A stretch of DNA of 64,000 nucleotides from Amphibacillus xylanus NBRC 15112 (GCF_000307165.1 NC_018704.1:310001-374000), one strand, 5' to 3'. Counted from the stretch's first letter, positions 17,546 to 26,937 are shown. Numbers and translations are program-made. Notes: generated by a model not told the origin, from the letters alone.

Positions 17546-18388
17546 ATGGGAAAGACTAAACGAAATCAATGGATTGCTTTTGGCTTATTAAGCTTAGCAA
17601 CGGCATTTACTATTACCGTCTTAATTGCTATTTTATTTTATGTGATGGGCCAAGGGCTAAAAATGATTAACTTAGAATTCCTACTTGAAAATCCTCGAAA
17701 TATGGGTGCTGAAGGTGGAATTTATCCTGCAATATTAGGGACAATTTATTTAGTAGGAGTTACGTTATTAATTGCGACGCCAATTGGTGTTGGTACAGCA
17801 ATTTTTCTAAATGAATATACAAGAGAAGGTCCGTTTAAGAAGATGATTCGATTTACAACAGAAGCATTAGCTGGAATTCCTTCTATTGTTTTTGGACTGT
17901 TTGGATTTGTTTTCTTTGTTATCTTACTTGAACCTTATACGGGTGGTTGGTCAATATTATCAGGATCTTTAACAGGTGTGATTATGATTTTACCTGTTAT
18001 TATCCGCGCATCTGAAGAAGCATTACGCAACGTACCAAATCCGTTGCGTGAAGGAAGCCTAGCCTTAGGTACAACGCGCTGGTACACAATCAAGAAAACA
18101 GTATTACCAGTCGCTATACCAGGTATTTTATCAAGTATCATATTATCAATTGGTCGTGTTGTTGGTGAAACAGCTGCTTTCTTATTAACACTCGGAGGAA
18201 GTTTGCTTATTCCGCGGACAATTTTTGATGGAAGTAGAACATTATCACTCCATCTTTATATGGTTGCGATGGAAACAGGTAACATGGATATGGCTTTAGG
18301 TACTGGAGCAGTATTAATTATTTTAGTTTTAGTTATTAATTTTCTGGCAAGTTTATTATTCAAGCGATTTGTGAAGCGCTTTTCATAA
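17546..18388 (+). CDS. pstA: Phosphate ABC transporter permease PstA
   Basis: PstA is the second channel subunit. The 280-residue protein has six membrane segments, the conserved AGIPSIVFGLFGF near 110-122, and the EAA loop RNVPNPLREGSLALGTTRW (about 160-178). AAGGAG precedes ATG and overlaps the end of pstC. It is followed by pstB after 35 bases. Confidence 0.93.
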   Translation: MGKTKRNQWIAFGLLSLATAFTITVLIAILFYVMGQGLKMINLEFLLENPRNMGAEGGIYPAILGTIYLVGVTLLIATPIGVGTAIFLNEYTREGPFKKMIRFTTEALAGIPSIVFGLFGFVFFVILLEPYTGGWSILSGSLTGVIMILPVIIRASEEALRNVPNPLREGSLALGTTRWYTIKKTVLPVAIPGILSSIILSIGRVVGETAAFLLTLGGSLLIPRTIFDGSRTLSLHLYMVAMETGNMDMALGTGAVLIILVLVINFLASLLFKRFVKRFS

Positions 18389-18423
18389 GTCAGCCATGTT
18401 TGCCGAATTGGGGGTAAGTAAAG

Positions 18424-19194
18424 ATGATAAATAATCAAGAGAAAATAAAGATATCAGTCGATAAACTATCATTTTATTATGGAGAGAAACAAGCTTTATA
18501 TGAAATATCATTAGAGATTCCAGAGCGTGAGGTCTTTGCCTTAATAGGACCTTCAGGTTGTGGTAAATCAACGTTTCTTAGAACGTTAAATCGATTAAAT
18601 GATTTGATTCATAAATCAAAAGTAACAGGAAAAATTGAAATAGATGGTCAGGATATTTATGATCCTAGTGTTGATGTAGTGCAATTAAGAACAGCTGTAG
18701 GAATGGTTTTTCAAAAGCCAAATCCATTTCCAAGCAGTATTTTTGATAATGTTGCTTACGGGCCAAGAGCGCATGGGATTAAAGACAAACAAAAGTTAAA
18801 TGAAATTGTTGAAAGAAGTCTAAAGCAAGCAGCACTTTGGGATGAGGTAAAAGACAGACTTGATGCACCAGGCACAAGCTTATCAGGAGGTCAACAACAA
18901 CGTCTTTGTATTGCAAGAGTAATGGCTGTTGAGCCTGATGTCATTTTAATGGATGAACCGACATCAGCATTAGATCCATTAGCAACGACAAAAATTGAGA
19001 ATTTAATTAATGAATTAAGGGAAAAGTACACGATTGTTATTGTGACGCATAACATGGAGCAAGCTGCTCGAATTTCGGATAAAACAGCCTTCTTCCTTGA
19101 TGGAGAGGTCGTTGAGGTTGGTTCAACAGATCAACTATTTACAAATCCTAAGAAGCAAGAAACAGAAGATTATATTACTGGTAAGTTCGGTTAA
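18424..19194 (+). CDS. pstB: Phosphate ABC transporter ATP-binding protein PstB
   Basis: PstB powers phosphate import. The 256-residue ATPase has Walker [10 protein letters not shown] (about 40-48), the Q-loop [10 protein letters not shown], signature [13 protein letters not shown], and Walker [14 protein letters not shown], with the switch His in IVTHNM. Only one pstB is present, while B. subtilis has two, and no phoU follows: the operon ends in a terminator and a convergent ABC exporter gene. Confidence 0.95.
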   Translation: MINNQEKIKISVDKLSFYYGEKQALYEISLEIPEREVFALIGPSGCGKSTFLRTLNRLNDLIHKSKVTGKIEIDGQDIYDPSVDVVQLRTAVGMVFQKPNPFPSSIFDNVAYGPRAHGIKDKQKLNEIVERSLKQAALWDEVKDRLDAPGTSLSGGQQQRLCIARVMAVEPDVILMDEPTSALDPLATTKIENLINELREKYTIVIVTHNMEQAARISDKTAFFLDGEVVEVGSTDQLFTNPKKQETEDYITGKFG

Positions 19195-19261
19195 TATAAA
19201 GAAGTAGCAAATAAGTTATTATTCAATTTATTTCACCCAACATTTTGTTGTAAAATAAACA

Positions 19262-19295
19262 GCCCCTAGTCAATTTGATTAGGGGCATTTTTTTG
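19262..19295 (+). terminator. Terminator of pstSCAB
   Basis: GCCCCTA pairs with TAGGGGC around a short A/T-rich loop, followed by ATTTTTTT. It lies between convergent pstB and the ABC permease gene. Confidence 0.85.
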
Positions 19296-19312
19296 ATATT
19301 TAAATTGTCATT

Positions 19313-20650
19313 TTACAAATCGCGTCGCATTGCTTTTAAGACATCGATTTGAGTTGCTCGTTTGGCTGGACGAGCACCAGAAATGATTGTGACGAGTAAA
19401 CAAATCGTTATCGAAATCACGATTAGTGACAATGGAATAACTGAGAACTTAAATCCTTCAGGTAAGCTTTCATTAAAGATGGACTCGATAATTAATGGAA
19501 TCCCGAGATTTACAGCAAAACTAATCAGATAAGCCACTGCTGTACCAATGACAGCACCCATGATACCGATATAACTACTTTCTAATAAAAAGACTTGTTT
19601 GATCGTTTTTGGATTTGCTCCAATAGCTTTCATAATACCGATGTCTGGCGCACGTTCAGTAACAGCCATCGTCATCGTATTATAAATACCAATTGAAGCA
19701 ATTAAAACAGCAATTGTTCCAATGAAAACCAAACCAGCTTTAGCAACGTTAAAGAGAATATTAATTTGATTAATTTCATTGGCAACTGAGTATGCATAAT
19801 AATGATTATCTGTTAGAAATGTTGTCAGGTCTTTAATGTATTGAACAGAGTCAGTATGAATATATACTTCATCAAATGTTCTGAAATCTTTTAACTCATA
19901 GTATTCGTCATGAGCAAAAGGGAATGCGTTACTTGTTCCTGTAAACGCCTCTAATTCAGTGAGTAAACCTTCTGAAATATAAACTTGTGTATTGGTCTGC
20001 CAATCACGATTAGGTTTTTCAACTACACCAACAATTGTTACTTCAAATGATTTTGTTTCCACATTATCATCTTCATCATATTTTTCAATCTCAAATTTTA
20101 CCGTTTGACCAACGATCTCATCTTTAAATTTATACTCGTCTAGTTTATTGCCTTCATCGTCGAAAACTTTTTCCGGATCAACTCCAGTTGGCATGAGGTA
20201 CTCGGCAAAATGATAGCCAACAATAATCTCATTATCTGCTTTTGGGTAATCTCCCTTAGCTAGATTTAATCCTGCCTCGCGTTCAGCATCAAAGTTAACG
20301 CTAATCATATTGCTCGATAGTTCAAAATCATCGACTAGTATATTGGGTCCCTGAGAGACATAATTGACATGTCGGACAGACTTAACATTTTCTAAAGACT
20401 TGAAATAGTCTAGATCATTTTCATTAATTTCACGGTATTCACCATCATCATATCCATAGACAGATATTTCATTAATTTTGTCTTGTTCCATTACATCTTT
20501 TAATAATGTGTCGTGCAGCCCAAATCCGACAGATGCTAAGACAATTAAAAAGGTTGTCCCCATTGCCGAAGCAAGCACAGTCATAAAAATTCTCATTTTG
20601 TTTTTTCGGATGTTTTGTCTAACGAATTTCATCTGATCTTTAAAACGCAT
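19313..20650 (-). CDS. ABC transporter permease, FtsX/MacB type
   Basis: The 445-residue protein has an N-terminal membrane helix (about 20-42), a large extracellular domain (about 43-285) rich in Asp/Glu, and three C-terminal helices with the FtsX motif region AVTERAPDIGIMKAIGANPKT. This is the MacB/LolC-like mechanotransmission fold, used for peptide or lipoprotein export and envelope signalling rather than import. I start at ATG 20650 behind AAGGAGGGG; it overlaps the ATPase gene by 11 bases. Substrate unknown. Confidence 0.85.
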   Translation of the reverse strand: MRFKDQMKFVRQNIRKNKMRIFMTVLASAMGTTFLIVLASVGFGLHDTLLKDVMEQDKINEISVYGYDDGEYREINENDLDYFKSLENVKSVRHVNYVSQGPNILVDDFELSSNMISVNFDAEREAGLNLAKGDYPKADNEIIVGYHFAEYLMPTGVDPEKVFDDEGNKLDEYKFKDEIVGQTVKFEIEKYDEDDNVETKSFEVTIVGVVEKPNRDWQTNTQVYISEGLLTELEAFTGTSNAFPFAHDEYYELKDFRTFDEVYIHTDSVQYIKDLTTFLTDNHYYAYSVANEINQINILFNVAKAGLVFIGTIAVLIASIGIYNTMTMAVTERAPDIGIMKAIGANPKTIKQVFLLESSYIGIMGAVIGTAVAYLISFAVNLGIPLIIESIFNESLPEGFKFSVIPLSLIVISITICLLVTIISGARPAKRATQIDVLKAMRRDL

Positions 20651-21338
20651 GCTGATCCCCTCCTTCAATTAAACGACCATCTTGGATTTCGATTGTACGA
20701 TGACCAATTCTCGCTACTTGTTCATCATGAGTAATAATTAAGAAGGTGATATTTAGCTCTTCATTTAACTGCTGGATAAAGTTTAGTAGATCAGCCTCTG
20801 TTTCACTATCAAGACTTCCTGTTGGCTCATCTGCTAAGATGATTGGTGGATTTAGGACAAGTGCTCTTGCAACGCCTACACGTTGTTGTTGACCGCCTGA
20901 TAATTCACTCGGATAGTGTCCATGGAAATCTTCTAAGCCCACTCTTTTTAGTGTTCGTTCGGTTATTGCTTTCCGATCACTTTCTTTGATCCCTTTTAAA
21001 ATTAAAGGTAACTCAACATTCTGATATGCAGTCATTGAAGGGATCAGTTGAAAATTTTGAAAGATAAATCCGATTTGCTCAAGTCTAAAATCGGCAAATT
21101 CCCCTTCTGAGAATGTTGTTACATCTTGATTATTAATGGTGATTTGACCTGCTATAGGCTTAATGAATCCCCCAATTAAATTTAATAATGTTGATTTACC
21201 TGATCCGCTTCGGCCGATAATCGTAATGATTTCCCCAGCATTAACTGAAAAAGAAATATCGTGAAGTACAGGTAAAGTAGTTTCTTGTCCTCTTTTTCCC
21301 ATTACGAAATGGTGGGACAAATTCTTTACAGTAATCAT
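20640..21338 (-). CDS. ABC transporter ATP-binding protein, MacB/LolD type
   Basis: The 232-residue ATPase pairs with the overlapping FtsX-type permease. It shows Walker A IGRSGSGKST (about 42-51), the Q-loop FIFQNFQLIPSMTAYQNVE typical of LolD/MacB proteins, signature [15 protein letters not shown], and Walker B IILADEPTGSLDSET. The export substrate cannot be told. It is first in a two-gene minus-strand operon. A 600-base gene-free stretch, holding a repeat, lies upstream. Confidence 0.9.
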   Translation of the reverse strand: MITVKNLSHHFVMGKRGQETTLPVLHDISFSVNAGEIITIIGRSGSGKSTLLNLIGGFIKPIAGQITINNQDVTTFSEGEFADFRLEQIGFIFQNFQLIPSMTAYQNVELPLILKGIKESDRKAITERTLKRVGLEDFHGHYPSELSGGQQQRVGVARALVLNPPIILADEPTGSLDSETEADLLNFIQQLNEELNITFLIITHDEQVARIGHRTIEIQDGRLIEGGDQHAF

Positions 21339-21604
21339 TTATATAATTCCCCCTGTTCTAAGCTTTCTAGTGTTAATGACGTAAGTAAAGTTAAAAAGGA
21401 TGCAAAAAAAAGCATATTGAAACAAAATCGGGCTCAATATGTAAGTAAATTGTTGTATTTATTTTGTGATACATGCTTAAAATTAAGCGATTAATCACCA
21501 TTATTACACTGAGTCAATTTCATAATACAAAAATCTAGTTAAGAACACGAAAGATTACAAATAAAAATACAATATCATACGTAAATAAAGAAGCCTAATC
21601 AAGT
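21339..21604. other. Intergenic stretch without recognisable gene
   Basis: A/T-rich DNA upstream of the minus-strand ABC exporter genes; it presumably holds their promoter, but I see no convincing -35/-10 pair. It runs into the palindromic repeat at 21605. Confidence 0.4.
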
Positions 21605-21797
21605 GATTGGAACGGCAGGCGGCGACTCCAGCGGGAACAATCGTGTCCGAAGATCCAGTGATAAAAGCTTGGAAAGCTTTTATCAATTAGCTGAGTTTAA
21701 CGAAGGCAAGCTAAAACCGTCACGTCGTGTGACGACGCTTGCATGACCTACATCCTGTAGGCCCGAAAGCGTCCGCCTAGAGTGGAAATCACCGCGT
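21605..21797 (+). repeat. Bacillaceae GC-rich intergenic repeat, copy 1
   Basis: The stretch is clearly more GC-rich than its surroundings. Its ends are GGCAGGCGGCGACTCCAGCG near the start and CGAAAGCGTCCGCC near the finish, so the two edges are partly complementary. Internal hairpins include AAAAGCTTGG/AAGCTTTT, GTCACGTCG/CGACG and CTACATCCTGTAG. I recognise this as a dispersed element seen in many Bacillaceae intergenic regions, often mis-annotated as small proteins. Related pieces lie at 30635-30657, 32272-32376 and 32506-32549. Confidence 0.65.
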
Positions 21798-21862
21798 CAC
21801 CTGTAACCCAATTGTTCGTGTTTTATAGCCAATTAAGTCATTATGAAATTCATTCACACTAT

Positions 21863-21915
21863 ATAAAAAATATAGCCTGTAGTTAAGTTCATTAAAAACT
21901 TTTCTACAGGCTATA
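21863..21915 (-). terminator. Terminator of the HD hydrolase gene
   Basis: TATAGCCTGTAG (21871-21882) pairs perfectly with CTACAGGCTATA (21904-21915). On the minus strand the stem is followed by TTTTTT. Confidence 0.85.
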
Positions 21916-21937
21916 AAGGTATTTATATAAGTAAACA

Positions 21938-22495
21938 TTATAAATCTAAAAACTGTGAGACAATAGTTTCAAATTGGTTCATCAACGGATGGTATGACGT
22001 TTTGTTAATGCCTTCTGTTACACTTTCAAGCATTTTTTGATAATACCATTGTTGGTCGCTTTTCCCTCTTTCAAAGTCATACCACATATTATCACCGTAA
22101 ATCATCTCATTATTAATAATTGAATCGAGATTATCAATTTTATCAGCGCAAACGATTAATTTAGCATCTAATGATGCGTGACGAATTTGATCAATACTTT
22201 GTTGTTTGCGTAATTCCCAGGCTAATGTCTTTGTTTTTTCAGTTACTGTATGAACAATTTGTGCAACTCGATGGCCAAATAAAACGTCTATTTCTTCGAT
22301 TGTACCATCTGTATCTTCAACAACATCATGTAATAGTCCAGCAATTACTAAATCCTGATCACAATCGTGTTCTTTTAATAACATAGCTACACGATATGGG
22401 TGTGCAATGTAAGGCTCTTTACTCACTTTCCGCTTTTGTCCATCATGCTTAACAGCAGCATACGATATAGCCCGCATTAATTGAGCGTTTAACAT
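21938..22495 (-). CDS. HD-domain phosphohydrolase, possible small alarmone hydrolase
   Basis: The 185-residue protein is a single HD domain. It has HDGQKRKVSKEPYIAHPYRV (about 16-35) and LLHDVVEDTDGTIEEI (about 53-68), the HD and ED metal ligands in the arrangement of the hydrolase half of RelA/SpoT proteins and of MESH1. No synthetase or TGS domain is present. Hydrolysis of (p)ppGpp or a related nucleotide is therefore plausible but not shown. It is monocistronic on the minus strand. Confidence 0.75.
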   Translation of the reverse strand: MLNAQLMRAISYAAVKHDGQKRKVSKEPYIAHPYRVAMLLKEHDCDQDLVIAGLLHDVVEDTDGTIEEIDVLFGHRVAQIVHTVTEKTKTLAWELRKQQSIDQIRHASLDAKLIVCADKIDNLDSIINNEMIYGDNMWYDFERGKSDQQWYYQKMLESVTEGINKTSYHPLMNQFETIVSQFLDL

Positions 22496-22626
22496 AGTTC
22501 TCTCCCCCTTTATCCGTGCTAGCTTAATAAAATTTATTGTAGTACTATTATTATACTTATTTTACTGGCGATTATAAAGAATCATATTCAGCAGAAAATA
22601 AATAAAAAAGTTGTGGAGGTAATTTT

Positions 22627-23769
22627 GTGAAGTTAAGAAAGGTTAGTCTTTTATTACTTATCATCTTTATTTTATCAGGGTGTGCTGTAGAAGATAAGCA
22701 AGTAAGTTTTTACAATCAAAAACAGATTGATAGATCAAGTAAAGTCACTTTGGCTTATTTACCAGCTGAAAGTTATCAATTATCTATTGCGGCTATAGGT
22801 GATTTACTCATTCATGGTCGTGTATATGATGCCGCTCGTATTGCCGATGGATTTGACTTTATGCCGATGGTAAATGAAGTGAAGGATTATTTAACTAATG
22901 TAGATATTGCAACTGCTAACCAAGAGACAATGATAGGCGGTGAAGCATTTGGTTTATCGACTTATCCGCAATTTAATAGCCCACACGAGGTGGGTGACAT
23001 GGTTAAGGAATTAGGGATTGATATAGTGACATTGGCAAATAATCACACGCTTGACCGAGGTGAGCAAGTAATTTACTCAGCACTGGATTATTGGGACAAA
23101 CTCGGGGTGCTTTATACAGGTTCTTACCGTGATCAAGATGATCGAGATCACATTCGCGTAATTGAAAGGAATAATATTGCTGTTTCATTTTTAGGCTACA
23201 GTTATGGAACAAATGGTATTCCAGTACCCACTGGAAAGGACTACTTAATTAATTTAATTGATCAGGAACAAATCGCTAAAGATATTGCTAAGGCTAAAGA
23301 AATTTCTGATGTTGTAGTTATGCATTTACATTTTGGTGATGAGTATATTCGTATGCCAAATATGTTTCAACAAGAACTCGTCCAATATGTTGTTGATCAA
23401 GGTGTTGATATTGTATTTGGTCACCACCCGCATGTTTTATAGCCTGTTAAGTGGGTTGAATCACAAACGGGTCAACAAGCTTTCGTCATTTATTCATTAG
23501 GTAATTTCTTATCTGGACAAAATGAGCTTTATCGACAAATTGGCGGGATTGTTGAGTTGGTAATTAACAAAGAAGTGACATCTCAAGGAACAACAATTTC
23601 ATTAACTGAACCTAAGTTTTTACCGACTTATGTAGATATCAATCAAGGCTTTAAAGTTAGCCCGTTAAAAGATGTGACAGATCAACAATTATCTAATGCC
23701 AGTTCACACTATCAGGAGATTAAATCTCATATGTCTCAATGGATGCCAGAGCTTGATTTTTTTGAATAA
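22627..23769 (+). pseudogene. CapA/PgsA-like metallophosphoesterase lipoprotein, interrupted by an amber codon
   Basis: The frame is continuous over 380 codons except for TAG at 23440-23442. Residues 1-271 hold a lipoprotein signal (lipobox ILSGC), then GDLLIHGRVYDAAR, NQETMIGG, LANNHTLDRGE and GHHPHVL. These are metal-ligand motifs of CapA-type enzymes linked to poly-gamma-glutamate or capsule anchoring. After the stop the frame resumes as PVKWVESQTG and YSLGNFLSGQ, also conserved. Family members read HVLQP here, so CAG to TAG is a single-base change. The GTG start has GGAGGT 6 bases upstream. Either a fresh pseudogene, a suppressed stop or a sequencing error. Confidence 0.85.
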
Positions 23770-23866
23770 TAAAACATTAAAAAATGCGTGCCAAATCGCA
23801 TCAATGACGGTATAATATTGACGGAGAATGACAGGTTAAAAATGACTAAATAAGGAGCATGAAATA

Positions 23867-24688
23867 ATGGAGTGGGGAAATATATTTAGGGGAATAATGA
23901 TAGGGGCATCTAATGTTGTTCCTGGAATAAGTGGGGGTACGATTGCAGTACTTCTTGGGATCTATGATCGGTTAATTTTCGCAATTAATAACCTATTCAG
24001 TAGAAAGTGGAAAGACCAATTAACATTTCTGATTCCATTGGGAATTGGAATGGTTATTGCTACCTTTTTATTTTCTAGTGGTTTAAAGTGGCTATTTGAG
24101 CATTATCCAAATCCAACCCAGTTTTCCTTTATCGGGTTAATTATTGGTACGCTGCCATTACTTTTTAAAGAGTCAAAAGTAAAAGGAAATATTAAAGGGT
24201 ATCATATTTTACTATTGATCTTGTCAGTGATCATTGCAGCTAGCTTTATGTTTTTTAGAGGAGATGAAGGATTAATTATTACAGAAATTGATCTTAAAAT
24301 GTATATTTTTCTTTTATTCTCAGGCTTTTTAGCTAGTGCAGCGATGATTCTCCCTGGCATAAGTGGCTCATTAATTTTATTGATGATGGGTGTATATGGA
24401 ACGATTATTAATGCAGTTACTCAGTTACAATTGGACATTTTAATAGTTGTTGCAGTTGGTGTCGGTATCGGTGTAATTACCATTAGTAAAGTGATTAGCT
24501 ACTTGTGGAATCAATATCCATTAGCAACTTATATGGTCATTATCGGCTTAGTCATTGGTTCAATTTTTGTCATTTTCCCAGGTTGGCCTTTATCTGGAAT
24601 CGATATTTTATTAAGTGGACTAGCTTTATTACTTGGCCTTGTTATTGCTTATTTACTTGGCCGAGTTGAATATAAAGATAATAATTAA
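23867..24688 (+). CDS. popT: DUF368 membrane protein, polyprenyl-phosphate translocase (PopT) family
   Basis: DUF368 proteins were recently linked to recycling of undecaprenyl phosphate, the lipid carrier for wall polymers, across the membrane. The 273-residue protein has about eight hydrophobic segments and two inverted-repeat signatures, NVVPGISGGTIAVLLGIYDR (about 15-34) and MILPGISGSLILLMMGVY (about 160-177), the hallmark of the family. AAGGAG precedes ATG. It follows the broken CapA gene and precedes a GNAT gene by 21 bases. Confidence 0.85.
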   Translation: MEWGNIFRGIMIGASNVVPGISGGTIAVLLGIYDRLIFAINNLFSRKWKDQLTFLIPLGIGMVIATFLFSSGLKWLFEHYPNPTQFSFIGLIIGTLPLLFKESKVKGNIKGYHILLLILSVIIAASFMFFRGDEGLIITEIDLKMYIFLLFSGFLASAAMILPGISGSLILLMMGVYGTIINAVTQLQLDILIVVAVGVGIGVITISKVISYLWNQYPLATYMVIIGLVIGSIFVIFPGWPLSGIDILLSGLALLLGLVIAYLLGRVEYKDNN

Positions 24689-24709
24689 TGATAGTTAGGA
24701 AGTGATGCG

Positions 24710-25216
24710 ATGATCCGTGAAGCAACAATTCAGGATTTAGATGAAATTATGATAATCGTGCGTGACGTAGTCAAATGGATGCACGAAAGAGGTAGCCGAC
24801 AATGGGATAGTAGCTATCCATCAGAAGCGGATTATCTAAGAGACATCAATAAACGTGAATTATTTGTCTATCTACTAGACGAAAAAATAGTTGCCGTTTA
24901 TACAATTAGTCGTGAAGGACATAAAGAGTACCCTTCAATTAATTGGGCTAGCAGTGAACCTGCTTGGACACTGAAACGTATAGCCATAAATCCTGACTAT
25001 CATGGTCGTGGAATTGCAGATCAATTGATCAAGTTTGCAGAAAATCATGCGAAGGAATCTGGAATTTATCGATTAAATACAGACACATATAGTGAGAACT
25101 TTCATGCACAAAAAGTATTTACACGCCACGGCTTTCAATTAGTAGATAAACGAGTTGGTCGACGAGGACCAATTGAATTTTTCTACTATGAAAAATTGTT
25201 AACTAAAGAAGATTAA
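24710..25216 (+). CDS. GNAT-family N-acetyltransferase
   Basis: The 168-residue protein is a single GNAT domain with WTLKRIAINPDYHGRGIADQ (about 83-102) holding the acetyl-CoA loop YHGRGIA, and a C-terminal strand YRLNTDTYSENFHAQKVFTR. GSRQWDSSYP near 25-34 is common in a Firmicute subgroup of unknown substrate. It lies 21 bases after popT, with AGGAAGTG before ATG, and is probably cotranscribed; a terminator follows. Confidence 0.85.
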   Translation: MIREATIQDLDEIMIIVRDVVKWMHERGSRQWDSSYPSEADYLRDINKRELFVYLLDEKIVAVYTISREGHKEYPSINWASSEPAWTLKRIAINPDYHGRGIADQLIKFAENHAKESGIYRLNTDTYSENFHAQKVFTRHGFQLVDKRVGRRGPIEFFYYEKLLTKED

Positions 25217-25282
25217 TTCTTCTATTGCTAACAGTGATCACTATCGATCTCAAGAAGTAATGAGATTGCGTTCTTGAATTCA

Positions 25283-25316
25283 AAAAAGCCTCTTCCTAAA
25301 GGAAGGTGCTTTTTTT
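25283..25316 (+). terminator. Terminator after the GNAT gene
   Basis: AAAAAGC-CTCTTCCT pairs with AGGAAGGTGCTTTTT (one mismatch), with a 2-base loop and a T-run of seven. Confidence 0.8.
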
Positions 25317-25439
25317 ATCAGCACATTAGCATAAAGTTTATTAATATACTTTCCATATTTTTTTGTCAGCAAAATAATTAGCATTTATACTATTATTCGG
25401 TATACTATATGAATATATCGTAAATTGGGAGAGAACATT

Positions 25440-25910
25440 ATGGATCAAGAAAAGGAACTTTATAAAAAAAGAAAGCAAGACCCTTCACTAAAATTATTCG
25501 TGGTATTATCAAAGGCATATCGCTCCGTTGCAGATCGAGTTGCAGCAGATATTCGCAAGAGTGGACTGAATACAACTGAATTTGGTGTGTTAGAATTGTT
25601 GTACCATTCAGGCGATCAACCATTGCAAAAAATCGGTGATAAAATACTTTTAGCAAGTGGTAGTATTACTTATGTCGTTGATAAATTAGAAAAAAAGCAA
25701 TATCTTAAACGCACTCAATGTGCTGAAGATCGACGTATTACGTTTGCTTCAATTACTGATAAGGGAAAGGAATTGTTAAACGAAATATTCCCTACTCACT
25801 GGGAGCAAATTGAGAATATCACTGCAGGATTATCAGAAGAAGAAAAATTAGTAGCGATAGAATTACTGAAAAAACTAGGTAAGCATGCTGATCTCTATGA
25901 AAATAATTAA
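25440..25910 (+). CDS. mhqR: MarR-family regulator, MhqR-like
   Basis: The 156-residue winged-helix protein shows the MarR core: LNTTEFGVLELLYHSGDQPL (about 45-64), QKIGDKILLASGSITYVVDK with the recognition helix, and the wing CAEDRRITFASITDKG. LASGSITYVVDKLEKK is close to B. subtilis MhqR, which represses quinone-detoxifying dioxygenases and azoreductases. No such target gene adjoins it here, so the specific name rests on sequence resemblance alone. The ATG at 25440 follows GGGAGAG; an in-frame upstream codon is less likely. Confidence 0.65.
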   Translation: MDQEKELYKKRKQDPSLKLFVVLSKAYRSVADRVAADIRKSGLNTTEFGVLELLYHSGDQPLQKIGDKILLASGSITYVVDKLEKKQYLKRTQCAEDRRITFASITDKGKELLNEIFPTHWEQIENITAGLSEEEKLVAIELLKKLGKHADLYENN

Positions 25911-25916
25911 TCGCCT

Positions 25917-25958
25917 GACCTCTTTCTAACAATATGATGCTTAGAAAGAGGTCTTTTT
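25917..25958 (+). terminator. Terminator after the MarR gene
   Basis: GACCTCTTTCTAA pairs perfectly with TTAGAAAGAGGTC (13 bp), then TTTTT. Confidence 0.88.
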
Positions 25959-26014
25959 ATTGAAGATAAAACAATTATTTGAATCGAAAGAATTTTTATA
26001 ATTTGTGTAAGTGC

Positions 26015-26039
26015 GTTTATCTGCATGAAAATTGGGTAT
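26015..26039 (+). promoter_or_regulatory. Sigma-B-type promoter
   Basis: GTTTAT, 13 bases, then GGGTAT match the Bacillus sigma-B consensus (GTTTaa-N12-15-GGGtAt) with at most one difference. It points toward the glutaredoxin-like gene at 26236. A complete sigB operon is present in the window. Promoter use is inferred. Confidence 0.6.
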
Positions 26040-26235
26040 ACATTTAAAGAGTTTAAATGAATAAGAGTGAAATAATCGGGCATTATTAATTGTGTAGTTT
26101 CGATATGTAATCTGAAATAAGCAAGAATTCGAAGAAGCTATTCAATTAATGATCTGCCTATAATTATTGAAAATATATAGTTTAGTTAAATTGAAGATGC
26201 TAGAGACTCTTATTTAAGAGAGGGGATTCGAAACT

Positions 26236-26475
26236 ATGTCAGATGAAGTTATCACTGTTTATACAAGTGATGATTGTATTGAATCACAGCAGATGATCAG
26301 GTACTTAGATGAGTTAGGAATAGTTTATATTGAAAAGAGTGTTAGTGAGGATAGGAGAAATCTTAAACAATTACAAGCCAAAAATATTTATTCAACACCA
26401 GCTTTAATTTATGGTGACAAAATAGTTTTGGGTTTTCTAAAAGATAAAATTGATCGATTAATTAAAAAGGCCTAG
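26236..26475 (+). CDS. Glutaredoxin-like protein with a C-x-x-S site
   Basis: The 79-residue protein has a complete small thioredoxin fold. TVYTSDDCIESQQM (about 7-20) carries the active-site Cys, but the second Cys of CxxC is Ser; TPALIYGDKIVLGF (about 54-67) has the cis-Pro and the glutaredoxin-type strand. A monothiol role, or binding of a partner rather than disulfide reduction, is likely. GAGAGGGGA precedes ATG. A sigma-B-type promoter about 200 bases upstream suggests stress induction. Confidence 0.7.
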   Translation: MSDEVITVYTSDDCIESQQMIRYLDELGIVYIEKSVSEDRRNLKQLQAKNIYSTPALIYGDKIVLGFLKDKIDRLIKKA

Positions 26476-26549
26476 CACAGATTAATGAACGATTTAATCG
26501 TCTCACTCATATGATAATTTATCAAAGAATAATGAATAGGGGTGTTACT

Positions 26550-26894
26550 ATGCGATTAAATCGGTTCTTCTTTCCACCCAACTATCAAATGCCAAATTAT
26601 CATCAACCGAATCAATATCCACCACAATATTCACAAATGACGCAACCATATTTCCCACCAGCACATCCAAACATGCCCTTTCATCAAGGGAATTGGCAAC
26701 CACCTTTTCAAGGAATGCAAGGGATGGGCGTAGGACAAAAACCAACAGCAAAAGGTGTCATGGGCTACTTCCAAAATGAACAAGGTCAATTTGATCTTGA
26801 TAAAGTTTTAAATACAGCTGGCCAAGTCGCCAATACGTATCAGCAAATTTCGCCGTTAGTTAAAGGTATTGGCTCATTTTTAAAAGGTAGCTAG
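26550..26894 (+). CDS. yppG: YppG-family protein
   Basis: The 114-residue protein has a Pro/Tyr/Gln/Asn-rich N-terminal half (about 8-70), like low-complexity coat or surface proteins. The conserved C-terminal half contains GVMGYFQNEQGQFDLDKVLN and TYQQISPLVKGIGSFLKG. The latter is the YppG signature of Bacillaceae; the role is unknown, possibly spore-related. I start at ATG 26550, with GGGGTG five bases before it, not at an upstream ATG (26511) lacking a site. A hairpin terminator follows. Confidence 0.75.
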   Translation: MRLNRFFFPPNYQMPNYHQPNQYPPQYSQMTQPYFPPAHPNMPFHQGNWQPPFQGMQGMGVGQKPTAKGVMGYFQNEQGQFDLDKVLNTAGQVANTYQQISPLVKGIGSFLKGS

Positions 26895-26903
26895 CTCATT
26901 CAA

Positions 26904-26937
26904 AGTCTTGTCAATATTGGCAAGACTATTATTTTTA
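26904..26937 (+). terminator. Terminator after yppG
   Basis: AGTCTTG and CAAGACT pair (7 bp, with an extra C-G inside), followed by ATTATTTTT. Confidence 0.65.
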
